Below, one piece after another: positions 1 through 9,488 of a DNA stretch of 15,986 nucleotides (position 1 is the first letter of the stretch; each line of letters starts with the position of its first letter). The notes below the pieces were generated by a model. That model was not told the origin of the DNA and did no database searches. It saw nothing but the letters and a program-made list of their open reading frames with translations. The position numbers and the translations under genes are program-made. The stretch is from Fragilaria radians (lineage: Eukaryota > Bacillariophyta > Fragilariophyceae > Fragilariales > Fragilariaceae). Location of the stretch: positions 136,769-152,754 of the forward strand of contig CAAAJI010000065.1 in assembly GCA_900642245.1 (NCBI GenBank), written 5' to 3'.

Positions 1-1
1 T

Positions 2-3000
2 GATATTTACGATGCAAACACATTTTACTATGATGGCGAGTACGATATTGATCTCTTTGATGATAAGACTTTCATGGTATCCACAGAAGTGTCTGGAAAG
101 CCATTGTCAGAGAATAAAATTCCGGAGAAGGATTCACTAAACTCTGAACTTAGTCGCTGGTTCGAAGACCGGAATCAAATAAAACCAATTATCCTAACAG
201 ATTTATGGAAAGAAGACGAAGAAGATGACATACCTCACAAAGAAGAGCCCCCATTAGTTCCTGTGGAAGACTTTAGCTGGTTCGAACCAACACTTCGTGA
301 AATTGAGGAAAACTATGAGCAGAGGCTTCAACTCTTACAACTATCCTTGGATAACGATAGACGTGCCACACCTCGGACAGTACCGTTAGAAGCAAATGAT
401 GCCTTAGAATACGTTTTACGTGAGGAGATGAAAGCAGAAATTCGTGCTAAATTGCATTCTATGAGAATGGAGCGTAACTCAATTATCAAGAAACGAAAAC
501 TTGAACTGAAAACGAAAGAATCTGATCAATCCAAAGATGCTGTAAGCAAATTGCAACCAGCATCAACACAACTCCGTGATCCGATTTTGATGAACGACAA
601 GAAGAAAGACGGTGATGAGGCTGCTAAGAAATTACGGAAGCAAGCATTGTATGTAGCAGCACAAGCTGTATCTTCGTCAGAGTTGGATGAAAGCAATTCT
701 TTGAACTACTGGGCTTTAGACAGGATAGAGGAAGTGCTGCTGAAACAGCAGGAAGATGGAGATCTTGAAAAAAGAAAAATAGAGGAAAAATTGCAGGCAC
801 TTCGCGAACAATTGGAAAGTAAAGCCTCCCTGGATAGTGGAATTGCATTTCAACCAGAAGACTATGCAGATTGGAAAAAATACCAAGAAATTAAGGCAGT
901 TGAAAAGGAGAAATCCGTAGATGGAAGAGTAGATGAAGCACTAGTTCGCCAAAGATTGATTGAATATAAGGAGTTCCTAGCTCGCCAAGAGCTGACTCTT
1001 GAAGCTTTCCATAAAGAAGAACGAGAATTAGAACAAAAGAGAGAGATGATTCGCAAGTTCATACCGTCAGATCAAAAGCAACAACCAAGAAAGTTTCGCG
1101 ATGTGGTTGCTGATATTAATCGAAAGGCTCTGAATTCCCTTGAGGAAGTACTAGAGAAGAGGCGTAGTGAAAACGGAGAGGGGACGAAAGAGTTGGAGTT
1201 ACGAATAGAAGCCCTTAGAAAGTCATTAGAGGCTGTCAATTTCGTAGACATGGAACCGAAATCAACAAAGAAAAAAGTAAAAGTTTTCAAAGATGAACCT
1301 ATAGATTTCTCGGATATCTTTCCCGAACAGGTGGCTAAAATAAAGGGAGATCAAAAGAAAAATACTTCTAAGAAACAGAAATCACGTCAGCGTAAATATG
1401 AAGGAAGGAATCGTGCTGAAGAGTTTAAGGAATTGGATGCTAGGCTTGGGGAAATTTTGCCGCCAACCAGCTTGGATCCTTCTGTAGAGGACTATTCAAA
1501 AATGCCTGATGATTTTTACTATTCTTCTTCAGATTATGTGGCCAACGAAAATGAAGAGGATGACTATACACCTCCTCCTCCCCCCAAAACTCCTTTCTTC
1601 ACTTCTCTTCTAGACTCCGAAATGCAGGACGACGACGATGATGATGATGAAGTCCTTAGTGGCTTTATTATTCCTGAATCAGATATAAATAAACCAGCAA
1701 ATGAACGCAGCACATCGCTACTTGGTACATTCGAAGAACAGCGAGTGAAAAATTTTCTGCGGCAGGCAGGTGCGACAACTGAAGAAGAAAAAGATCAACT
1801 TTTGAAAAGCATGGAAGAATTCGAGCGTTACCAGGAAGAAATGATGAGAAAATATGAACAAATGGATGAATCAGATCTTGGATACAACATAGCTGATGTT
1901 CTCACAGAAGATGGAGATATAGATGCGGATAAGGTTTTGTCATACATAAAAGCTAAACCGATTGTGTCTTCTGAAGCTGCTGTGTCATCTTCGAAAATCT
2001 CAACAAACAATGCACCAGCTGCTCTAGACAAAGAGAAATTAGGCATAAGCAATCAAGAAACATTGAAAGATAAAGCGAGTGAGTCATTATCAGAAGAATC
2101 TCAGAATATAGATGTCAGAAAATCGCCAGTAATTTCAGATGTTGTAGACATTCCATCAAACCCTGAAAAAATCATTTCTCAATCGATTTCAGGAGTTACT
2201 GATGCTAATTCGTCTCCGGTAGAGAGATCCACCATACTTCTTGGTACATATGAAGAACAAAGTCTAAGAAATCTGATTCGTGAGGCTGGCTTGAAGAATA
2301 AGGAAGAGCAAGAAAAATTCAAATCTGATTATTTGGAATTCCAACGATACCAGGAAGAAGCATTGAGGAAATTCGAAGAGGATGAGAAAGCCAGTTCACT
2401 AGAAAAAGAGTCTATATTGTCCGAAAACGCCAACTCTAAATCTGAGATAGAAATGCCCCAAAACCAAATCTTGAGTGAACCTATGCCCATTGCTGACGGA
2501 AAAAATCTTTCTGCGAAAGAACGGAAACGTCTATTAGCTCTAGGTTACCTGTCAAAACCGCTTTCTTCATCCTCGGAGAAAAGTGACGAAAATGACTTCC
2601 AGCCCAACGGCAATATTGAGCTTGGTCCTAAGCCAACCGCAGCAGAGCGGAAACGACGACTTGCTCAAGGATCATCATGGAATAGGGAGGTGTCTGTGGT
2701 CGAGAGCAGTACATCCGATAAAGGAAGCTTCTTGGGTCAGGAAGAAATATCATCCACCACTCCCTCAGGGATACAAAATCTAAGTGATGACGATTCATAT
2801 TATGATGACTTCGAGGAAAATCGCAAGCGAATCGAAGAGGCAATCGGTGTTCGTAGATCTAAAGGTATAGATATTTACGAAGCTCTAGGGCGAAGACCGG
2901 GAGATGATTATGAGGAGGAGTACTTCAATCATGATAACGATTCTTTTTCTCGTCGTAACGATGTTGATCTTTCAAGTTATCTGTTACGCAAATCAATGTT

Positions 3001-4432
3001 ATTAGAAAGACAATCGATTAGTGTTATGGAAGTTAACTCCCTCATGGATTTGAAAGACAACCTTGAAACTGAAGGCATTTCTCCGTATGTCGCTCGAGTA
3101 AATAAGCCATTTAAAGAATTCGGTGCGATTTTCAGACTTGAAGGCGTGTTGGTAGATGTATCCTCCATACAGTTTCGTGCTTGGTACAGAACCGCTGCAT
3201 CGATAAACATGAAACCACCCTCTCTAGAAGATGTGCGCCTAGCATCTGTCCAAACTCCAGAGTACGCCATTAGCAGAATCTTCTACTGGTCTAACGATTT
3301 CTACCTGTGCCAAGATATCGCTGCGATACAAAGAAAAATATTGAAAGAAGAAGTGAAATCTGCTTTCAGTATGAACAATGAAATTGGAATAGTAATAGAT
3401 GATAACGGTCGACTCGAAAAGTTTTCGGAAAAAGAAGTATCACACGAAATCGTCTCCGATTCCACAGATACTGAGAGCTATCAAAGTCAGCAAAACGATC
3501 TGAAGAGGACAATGTACGAGATATGTGCCGAAAGATATGGATTCCGAAAGCCTACAGAAGCGGAACTCAACATTGCGGTTGAATTACCACCAAGGACAGC
3601 GGTGGAAGATGTCTTTGAGTGGTACGATCCAATCCATTCAGTGGATACTATCTTAGCAACATTGAAGCAAATATACGAGTCAGAGAGACGCAAACAACGA
3701 AAAAATAATCCTGTAATCAAAGCAGATTCTTCCGATTCACAATTAGATATCGAGTCATCAGGGGTATTCCAACTTGCTTTAACAGATGGGGCCAAATCAT
3801 GGATTAAGGCTCTGTTAGAAGTTGAAATGCCTTGTGGTCTGATATCATACCTCGATGAAGAATCTGTTGATCTCATAATGAAGGCAACTGGTTTGGATGC
3901 CTTGATTCCTGTTGACAAAAGAGTAACGTTTTCATCAGGATATCCAAGGGAATCGTTTCAACAGCTTGGAGCCAGCATTCGCATTGACAGACGCCCTGAT
4001 ATGTGTGTTTTGTTCGATGGTAATGCAGATGCTCTCAATGCCGCAAGAGATAATGAGATGAAAAGCGTAGGCATGACATGTATTTACCCTTCTTATGAAC
4101 TTTTGGCAGCCGATATGACAGCTAGAAACTTCGATTACTTAACAGCGATGAACATTCGGCGACTATTTGGAAGCCGCGACAACCAAGAACCACTTCTTGA
4201 AGTTGCATTGCTTGAGCCTAGTCCCCCAAAACGAAAGGTCTTGACAATGTATCCAGATGATAACCATGGTGATGGCTCATCAGAGAATGACTTGGACGTT
4301 TCGATAAAAAGTTATCAAAGTGGTGACCAAAATGAGCGGCATTATTCCCGTGATTTGTTGTCTTCCAAACGTTCCATACCTCACAAAGAAGGCGTCATTT
4401 TCGAGAGTAATGACGCGGAGTTATTTCAGTAG
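2..4432 (+). CDS. Large acidic coiled-coil protein with C-terminal degenerate HAD-like domain (5' partial)
   Basis: The frame is open from base 2, so the true start lies upstream; the first ATG in the window is at 74 and residue numbers count from it. The visible part is 1476 residues ending at TAG 4430-4432, with no intron needed. The N-terminal two thirds is charged, Glu/Lys-rich and probably coiled coil, with an Asp7 tract near 1630 and a Pro5 run near 1575. Two 53-residue repeats (residues 544-596 and 717-769) and a shorter ERKR(R)L(L)A(L/Q)G motif (near 2520 and 2650) recur. From about residue 1015 it resembles the HAD/beta-phosphoglucomutase fold: motif I region AIFRLEGVLVD, motif II region GLISYLDEES, motif IV region VLFDGNADALNAA. 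Motif I normally reads DxDG; here both aspartates are replaced (R1021, E1023), and no Lys-Pro motif III is seen. A catalytically inactive, scaffold-like role is inferred; biological function is unknown. Localisation cannot be judged because the N terminus is missing. Confidence 0.88.
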   Translation, partial: DIYDANTFYYDGEYDIDLFDDKTFMVSTEVSGKPLSENKIPEKDSLNSELSRWFEDRNQIKPIILTDLWKEDEEDDIPHKEEPPLVPVEDFSWFEPTLREIEENYEQRLQLLQLSLDNDRRATPRTVPLEANDALEYVLREEMKAEIRAKLHSMRMERNSIIKKRKLELKTKESDQSKDAVSKLQPASTQLRDPILMNDKKKDGDEAAKKLRKQALYVAAQAVSSSELDESNSLNYWALDRIEEVLLKQQEDGDLEKRKIEEKLQALREQLESKASLDSGIAFQPEDYADWKKYQEIKAVEKEKSVDGRVDEALVRQRLIEYKEFLARQELTLEAFHKEERELEQKREMIRKFIPSDQKQQPRKFRDVVADINRKALNSLEEVLEKRRSENGEGTKELELRIEALRKSLEAVNFVDMEPKSTKKKVKVFKDEPIDFSDIFPEQVAKIKGDQKKNTSKKQKSRQRKYEGRNRAEEFKELDARLGEILPPTSLDPSVEDYSKMPDDFYYSSSDYVANENEEDDYTPPPPPKTPFFTSLLDSEMQDDDDDDDEVLSGFIIPESDINKPANERSTSLLGTFEEQRVKNFLRQAGATTEEEKDQLLKSMEEFERYQEEMMRKYEQMDESDLGYNIADVLTEDGDIDADKVLSYIKAKPIVSSEAAVSSSKISTNNAPAALDKEKLGISNQETLKDKASESLSEESQNIDVRKSPVISDVVDIPSNPEKIISQSISGVTDANSSPVERSTILLGTYEEQSLRNLIREAGLKNKEEQEKFKSDYLEFQRYQEEALRKFEEDEKASSLEKESILSENANSKSEIEMPQNQILSEPMPIADGKNLSAKERKRLLALGYLSKPLSSSSEKSDENDFQPNGNIELGPKPTAAERKRRLAQGSSWNREVSVVESSTSDKGSFLGQEEISSTTPSGIQNLSDDDSYYDDFEENRKRIEEAIGVRRSKGIDIYEALGRRPGDDYEEEYFNHDNDSFSRRNDVDLSSYLLRKSMLLERQSISVMEVNSLMDLKDNLETEGISPYVARVNKPFKEFGAIFRLEGVLVDVSSIQFRAWYRTAASINMKPPSLEDVRLASVQTPEYAISRIFYWSNDFYLCQDIAAIQRKILKEEVKSAFSMNNEIGIVIDDNGRLEKFSEKEVSHEIVSDSTDTESYQSQQNDLKRTMYEICAERYGFRKPTEAELNIAVELPPRTAVEDVFEWYDPIHSVDTILATLKQIYESERRKQRKNNPVIKADSSDSQLDIESSGVFQLALTDGAKSWIKALLEVEMPCGLISYLDEESVDLIMKATGLDALIPVDKRVTFSSGYPRESFQQLGASIRIDRRPDMCVLFDGNADALNAARDNEMKSVGMTCIYPSYELLAADMTARNFDYLTAMNIRRLFGSRDNQEPLLEVALLEPSPPKRKVLTMYPDDNHGDGSSENDLDVSIKSYQSGDQNERHYSRDLLSSKRSIPHKEGVIFESNDAELFQ
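1703..1861 (+). repeat. Internal protein repeat, copy 1 (53 residues)
   Basis: Begins ERSTSLLGTFEEQ and ends ERYQEEMMRKYEQ. It aligns without gaps to the copy at 2222-2380 with 27 of 53 identical residues by my count. The conserved core is ERSTxLLGT(F/Y)EEQ, then RxAG, then EFxRYQEExxRK. Likely helical. I do not recognise it as a named domain. Confidence 0.85.
2222..2380 (+). repeat. Internal protein repeat, copy 2 (53 residues)
   Basis: Second copy of the module at 1703-1861, beginning ERSTILLGTYEEQ and ending QRYQEEALRKFEE. Identical in length to copy 1, which points to duplication rather than chance coiled-coil similarity. The two copies are separated by about 120 residues of low-complexity Ser/Glu-rich sequence. 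Confidence 0.85.
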
Positions 4433-5196
4433 ACGCACCGAAACGGATGTTCACTTTAGCACATTATTGCATGCAAAGTATTCCAGACGAAGACCAAAAT
4501 TAGTAATGCATAATTTCATTTGAGAGACGCTTGATGAACAACAAATTCCAGGGAGTATTTTAAAGCCAGTCCATGTGCTAAGCCTGAAACTTTCGACAAT
4601 AGTGTTCAATCTTTATTCGTTTTTGTTTCTGAATCCATGACTAAATCAAATATTAAATTTGGCACAAGGACGACAAAACGCATGATTTTAATGGACGTTA
4701 CCCGAAGATGATGAATTTAATTTCGCTTAGATCCCACGAGGAGTTTAAATATAGAATCCAGCCTACTTTTGTTTATAGTAGCTTTTAATGTAGGTATTAT
4801 TTCATTGTATCGATTACTTTACAGCGGTATGGCTTTCATTGATGCCGATTTTCAATATCTTGACCATCTTCTTGGTTCCTAGAACTACAAAAATCGCAAT
4901 TCAAGTTTTGGCGCTTGTATTTTCTCTCTCGTGAGTATCCAGCTTTGTTTTTGAAATCAATTTGACTCATGGAAGAATCCAAAGACAAGTTTTTGCATCT
5001 AAGCAAAAAATAAATAAACTGCTAAAAATCACGTTATGCTACTTCTCACTATACTTCTTTTCTTATTGCTGTTTCTTTTTAACGAAACAAAAGAAAGCTA
5101 CTCTCTCTCTTCTATCCATGTTTCCCCAAATTGAAAGTTGAGAGATATTCCGGGAAGCATTCTAATTTCAAAAACTAAGGTCTTCATGGAATAGTA
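4433..5196. other. Spacer between two convergent genes
   Basis: 764 bp between the stop of the HAD-like gene (+) and the stop of the SUZ12 homologue (-), so it should hold both 3' untranslated regions. It is AT-rich with a short CT run at 5101-5110. No ORF with recognisable protein similarity, no tRNA and no strong hairpin were seen. Confidence 0.6.
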
Positions 5197-7303
5197 TTAA
5201 CCGTCCAAAGAAATACGCTCTATTGCCTGCGGTTGCTCGTCAGCCATTTTATCGAACGTTGCCATAAGATTTACAAAGTGTGTCGAGGATATTAATCCAT
5301 GATCCCATAATCCGGAGAAATGAAGCATGAGTTCCTGTCGCAAATTGTGTTGTGCCAGCGTAGGAAAGTAGGTTTCTAAGAATTGAAAGCATGCTTGTGG
5401 TACAAACGAATCCGCAATGGCAATGTGCGATTTCATGAAATGATTCCATAATTTGACAAAGATTTTCTCTTGTTCCATTACGTCTTCGAATTCATCAATC
5501 AACTAATAATTGTGTAAAAAATAATTTAAGGATTAGTAGAAGCAAATATAAACATTAAAGGCACAAAGCTAAAATTAGTTACTTCACATACCTCATCTCC
5601 AATTCGTGTCAACCAATCATCATCTTCTTGATCATCACTATCGAAATCCCATTCTCCTAACATCATAGGTTCGTACGAACGAGAGTGATAATATTGTCGA
5701 ATGGGATACTGATCGTTGGTATTCTCTGGCATAGACGTATCACCGTTATTATCGGTCTTTGGTTTCTTACGTCGTCCAGATAATGAAGGCCACTGACGCT
5801 TTACAGTGGGAACTGTAGGTATGCATCGACCAGAAGTAGTAGCGATGCGCCGACGGCACATAACAAAATCTTTAACTTTGTAACCTTTAGGAACATACTC
5901 AGCATCGATGGCTGCTGTAGTAGATTTGGAGGTGACAGCGATGTGTAACTTTGCAATCAATTTCAATTCATGGCGTGATTTGGAAGATGGGAAACATTGT
6001 AGAAGAGTGAGTCATGAACACCAAAAGAAGTTGATGCATAGAAATACATTGCACGTACCGTCCCATTTTCACTTCTCGCTGCATGGAAGGATAACAAATC
6101 TCCATGACATGCCATACAGTGTATTATCAAACCAGCATCCGAACCACCATCGAAGAAGCAAAAGATGCAACGTCGATATCCGGGGAACGCAACCTGCGTG
6201 GTATCGGTTTGAACACAAATTTGTCGTTCCTCGTCCATGTATAGAAAATGATAGAGAACCTGAGACCTTTCGCTATTGACTGTATTTATGTCGTGTTGGG
6301 GATAATCAAAGTCTTCTAATTGCTTATTATTGGGTATTGAATTCCAAGTAAAGAGACTTTCGATTGGAATGTCATTATTGTAAAGAGGGCAGTAGAAAAC
6401 TGCATTCTGGGTTTCGACACTTTTTGAACTACTTGAATGACTTTTGGGTCGGCAAGGTAGGATAGATGCAACGACGGTGGATTCTTCTAGGTCAGAAACA
6501 ATCCCCCCTAAATTTTTCGCTTCTGGAGGGACTATTGTTGTATTTGTTGGAGGAGTTGGAGATTGTTTACGATGTGATGTTGGTGGTGGTGGGGTAGCAG
6601 GTCGTAAGAAAAGAGTTTGTTGATGCCAAAGAAAGGTTTCCGCAATTTGATCTATTTCAGGACTGTCACAGGAGGGTCGTTGAATGTTTTCTGGTGGGGA
6701 ACAGGGAACCTTTTGATGACCTGGGCTATTATTGGGCTCGTTGAAGTACGGAAAAAATCCAACTTGGGAGGGAATATCCACTGATAGGACTTTGGTTTGT
6801 ATTGGCGGACGTGCTTTGAGTGGATTAGGCTTTGTTCGATTCCGTGATAAATTCGAAAATTCATTCGAGGATGCGGTTTGGTTGTCGCTTTGATTTGTAT
6901 CCAGCCTTCGTCTTGACAATGCCGAGGGTGAAGGGAATGCGTCACTAAAACATCGAACTCGCGTATGATTCCAAATAAGCTTGAGCAAATCGCACGAATT
7001 TTGGGGAGAGGATTCCATAATATTTGGTGATAGTGGTTTACTGATTGTCGACGATTGTTGTGACTTCATTGGCATGGTAGTCAACGATTTCCAATCCGAG
7101 ATTCCTGTCCCGTTGTATAATAAATTCCGTCTTTGAAATGGCATTTTGGGAACTATGGAAAGTGCTCCATTAGATGCAGAAGATTTCGATATCGATCTTT
7201 CTGTATTTAGCTTGTCTTCATCTTTGTTGCGAGAAGAGTTTGAAGATGGTTGTTGTTTATGGTTCAAGTCAACGAGCCATCGAGCTTCAAAATGTTTGGC
7301 CAT
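5197..7303 (-). CDS. SUZ12/Su(z)12-family Polycomb protein (PRC2 subunit), three exons
   Basis: Exons, in coding order: 7303-6059, 5948-5592, 5502-5197 (stop TAA at 5199-5197), giving 635 residues. SUZ12 proteins are core subunits of the PRC2 histone H3 lysine-27 methyltransferase; the VEFS box binds and stimulates the E(z) catalytic subunit in the nucleus. Exon 1 ends with a zinc finger of the exact SUZ12 spacing, C-x2-C-x12-H-x4-H (C379, C382, H395, H400). Exon 2 carries FVMCRRR, matching the family's conserved cysteine/arginine stretch after the finger, then a basic RRKKPK (474-479), a possible nuclear signal. The VEFS box spans roughly residues 500-615 across the last intron, with QYYHSRSYEP, EWDFDSDDQEDDDWL, EKIFVKLWNHFMKSH and LRQELMLHF. 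The first 370 residues are Ser/Pro/Asn-rich and probably disordered. The start is the first ATG after an in-frame TAG 24 nt upstream, in a strong context. Both introns are phase 0. Family call is firm; its role here is inferred. Confidence 0.93.
5503..5591 (-). other. Intron 2 of the SUZ12 homologue (89 bp)
   Basis: On the coding strand it begins GTATGTG and ends TTATTAG. Removal joins ...TRIGDE to LIDEFEDV in phase 0, which restores the acidic-to-helical junction typical of the VEFS box. Without splicing the frame runs into non-family sequence and a stop. Confidence 0.9.
5949..6058 (-). other. Intron 1 of the SUZ12 homologue (110 bp)
   Basis: Donor GTACGT, acceptor ...TTGCAAAG on the coding strand. 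Removal joins ARSENGT to LHIAVTSK in phase 0 and restores the family's beta-strand segment after the zinc finger. The exact acceptor is chosen by family alignment and frame; cDNA is not available here. Confidence 0.85.
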
Positions 7304-7327
7304 GGTGGAGGCCGCCCCAAATATCTA
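7295..7327 (-). promoter_or_regulatory. Translation start context of the SUZ12 homologue
   Basis: The coding strand reads GCCTCCACCATGGCC, with A at -3 and G at +4, close to the optimal eukaryotic initiation context. An in-frame TAG (7327-7325) 24 nt upstream closes the frame, which fixes 7303 as the first usable ATG unless an unseen upstream exon is spliced in. Confidence 0.75.
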
Positions 7328-8497
7328 TCCAAAAATAAACGGCAAGAGTCGAAAATAAGATAAGGAAATTGATATGAAAGGCTATCGTACATGAAACCAA
7401 TGAAGGATTGCTATCGAGACGAACATAGGAATGAAGCAATCGACGATAGGATTTTACCATTTTTCCAAGAAAAGGAAATTTAACGAATGCCTCAACATAT
7501 TCAACCAAAACAATGATTGCTATTCAATTCTGGAGTTGTTGCATACAATAGAAGACTTACGGAATCGAAATCCATGACGATGTCAATGGTAAGCCCAACC
7601 AACGAATTGCCAACACGGTACTTTCAAAACATGGCGCATAGTTTTGGGTGGTCAAAGATTAACTTGAACTCTAAACGTGGAGGGGGTTTTGTAGTAACCC
7701 CCTATTACCTTATCGTACAGTAAAGAACTTTCTCGGCATTGGTTTTTCAGTGTTACATCTCAACCTTTCCACTTCATACACATACGTATTATTCCTTAAT
7801 TTTACCATGATTAATATCCTGAACACCACATCTTCTTGCCTTAGCTTAGTACTTCTCACTCCAAGTTGAACATTCTTCCTACTTTCGTGAAAAACTTAGT
7901 AATTTTGACAAAATCAACAAGATATCTGACAAACGCTATATATCATACAATTACAAAGAACTACCGTTAAATGGCATCAAGTTTACTACTACCAAAGATC
8001 AGAGGATACCCCCGCATGATATCTATTCTTTCCCAATAGTCATAGGCAGTCACGACTCCGTATCACTGACTAATTATTCAAACGCTTGGATTGGCGATCT
8101 ATAGGAATCCAATTGCGCCAACAAAGGGGGAAAAGGACACTTCCATTCAGTAATAATTGACGCTATCAGAAGGTACATCCAAGATGATACGAATGAAGCA
8201 CACCAATTTCATTGACGTGGCACCTATCTTCTCCCAGACCCGCCAATGATCACGCAATCGATTAATACCAAAATTTCTTGGAAAGAATGGAAGTAAAAAA
8301 GGACTATGTCACTTGACCACGCTAACTCACCAGTCGTCTATATTCGAAATCTCCCTTGCTTATTGGTTCAGAGTTTCTCCTCCAGGGAAATCAGTCAGCG
8401 CTAATTGAATCTTTTGATTTGTATAGTCACCACTTTGATTCCAACGTAGAAATGAATTTTTAATCGTTCAGCTGCATTAGTTAATACTTGAAGAGGC
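7328..8497. other. Intergenic region upstream of the SUZ12 homologue
   Basis: About 1.2 kb presumably carrying the promoter and 5' leader of the minus-strand SUZ12 gene. I could not place a TATA box or another gene. Short ORFs here have no recognisable family. It contains the hairpin at 7681-7703. The part after about 8430 may be the decayed upstream edge of the copia relic that follows. Confidence 0.4.
7681..7703. repeat. 8-bp inverted repeat (hairpin)
   Basis: AGGGGGTT (7681-7688) pairs perfectly with AACCCCCT (7696-7703) across a 7-nt loop. It is GC-rich at the base, in AT-rich surroundings. Function unknown; it lies about 380 bp upstream of the SUZ12 start. Confidence 0.6.
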
Positions 8498-9129
8498 ATG
8501 TTTGAAGAGAAAGTGATTCAGAAAATAAGTCATGGAGCTCCTGGAACTTCAAGATTTATCATTGTTTGCACCAATGGAAACTTCAATTTGATTGACAATA
8601 AACTGCAGAAAAGTAATTGCTCTTTACTTGACACAATATCTGCTACCCAATCTTGCAGCATTGTAGGAGAGTTGCCCCAGTGATTGCATGGAGCGTCAGT
8701 GGCAACTTATCTGTAGATGTTGAGGGTTGTAACGTTTGCGCTTGATATCCACAAACGAGGATAAGCGTTACAGGACTCATCATTTACCTCCAAAGCCTAC
8801 ATGTTTTGTTGGCCCTCTAAGGTGCAGAGAGGAGTGACGCTCTCTCAAGTGTCGATAAGGAGTATGAGGCAATTTCTGAGACAGCAAATGGTAGCAAATT
8901 TTTGTGTTTCATTCTCATGATATTGGGAATGAGGTGGATTTTTGCCGATCGTGGTCAAAGCCCCTAATCTGCCGCAACATTCTTCGACTGCCTTACGGAG
9001 TTGGGAAGTCAATACCCGTTACCATTTGATTCGTGGTAAAAGGGTGAAATTTGTCAAACAAATGATGTTGATTCCGATATGTTTACGGAGAATGTGAGCC
9101 ATGATATATTTAAGAAAGCATACAAATAG
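8498..9129 (+). mobile_element. Decayed Ty1/copia pol fragment: end of reverse transcriptase plus RNase H
   Basis: Broken across frames but in normal order. 8498-8690 matches the end of copia RT: HGAPGTSRFIIV, then NLIDNKLQK, then in another frame ALYLTQYLLPNLAAL where intact copies read like YLxKYSRPDxxN. 8755-8965 is RNase H: RISVTGLIIYL, then CWPSKVQRGVTLS and, after frame changes, SSVDKEYEAISETANGSKFL. 9004-9129 is the RNase H tail: WEVNTRYHLIRGKRVKFVK, then NDVDSDMFTENVSHDIFKK to a stop at 9127-9129. At least three frameshifts make it non-functional. No LTR could be recognised on either side. It is a different copia lineage from the minus-strand RNase H relic at 14830-15790, judging by the different tail sequence. 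Confidence 0.82.
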
Positions 9130-9303
9130 ATGCTAAGGGAATATTGACGATTCAGGATAGGAAGATATTGGAAATATCCATCAGGTTTGTTCAAGACTTG
9201 AATTATTTGTTTAGGGTTATTCAATAGGAATATATTGGAATTCAATGTGTGATTCAGTGTGTGTTTTCTTGTTGGTTTTTTATATGTTGTTGGGATTGTT
9301 AGC

Positions 9304-9317
9304 TTATCATATGATAA
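9304..9317. repeat. 14-bp perfect palindrome
   Basis: TTATCATATGATAA reads identically on both strands. It could bind a dimeric protein or be a chance AT-rich palindrome; nothing nearby decides between these. Confidence 0.5.
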
Positions 9318-9488
9318 AACCCTTCATATGAGATTAACTTTCATCGTCTCACTCCATGCTGACCACCCTTCTAATTTTCCTGGAAAATCAATGCCCTCCC
9401 CCCACTAATTTCACTCATGATCACTTCAAAAGAAGAGGCTATCTAGAAGGTTTAGTTTAAATAATTATAATTGATAAATTGAGATAAT

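Noticed and set aside
4320..4523. 67-codon plus-strand ORF overlapping the end of the first gene
   Set aside because: Out-of-frame shadow with no family similarity.
5908..6279. 123-codon plus-strand ORF
   Set aside because: Lies antisense to the SUZ12 exon 1/exon 2 region; shadow of that gene.
6652..6945. 97-codon minus-strand ORF
   Set aside because: Out-of-frame shadow inside exon 1 of the SUZ12 homologue.
7517..7723. 68-codon plus-strand ORF upstream of the SUZ12 gene
   Set aside because: No recognisable features and it ends in the hairpin region; not supported.
8498..8683. A separate 61-codon plus-strand gene
   Set aside because: Its sequence matches the end of copia RT, so it is part of the relic that continues to 9129.
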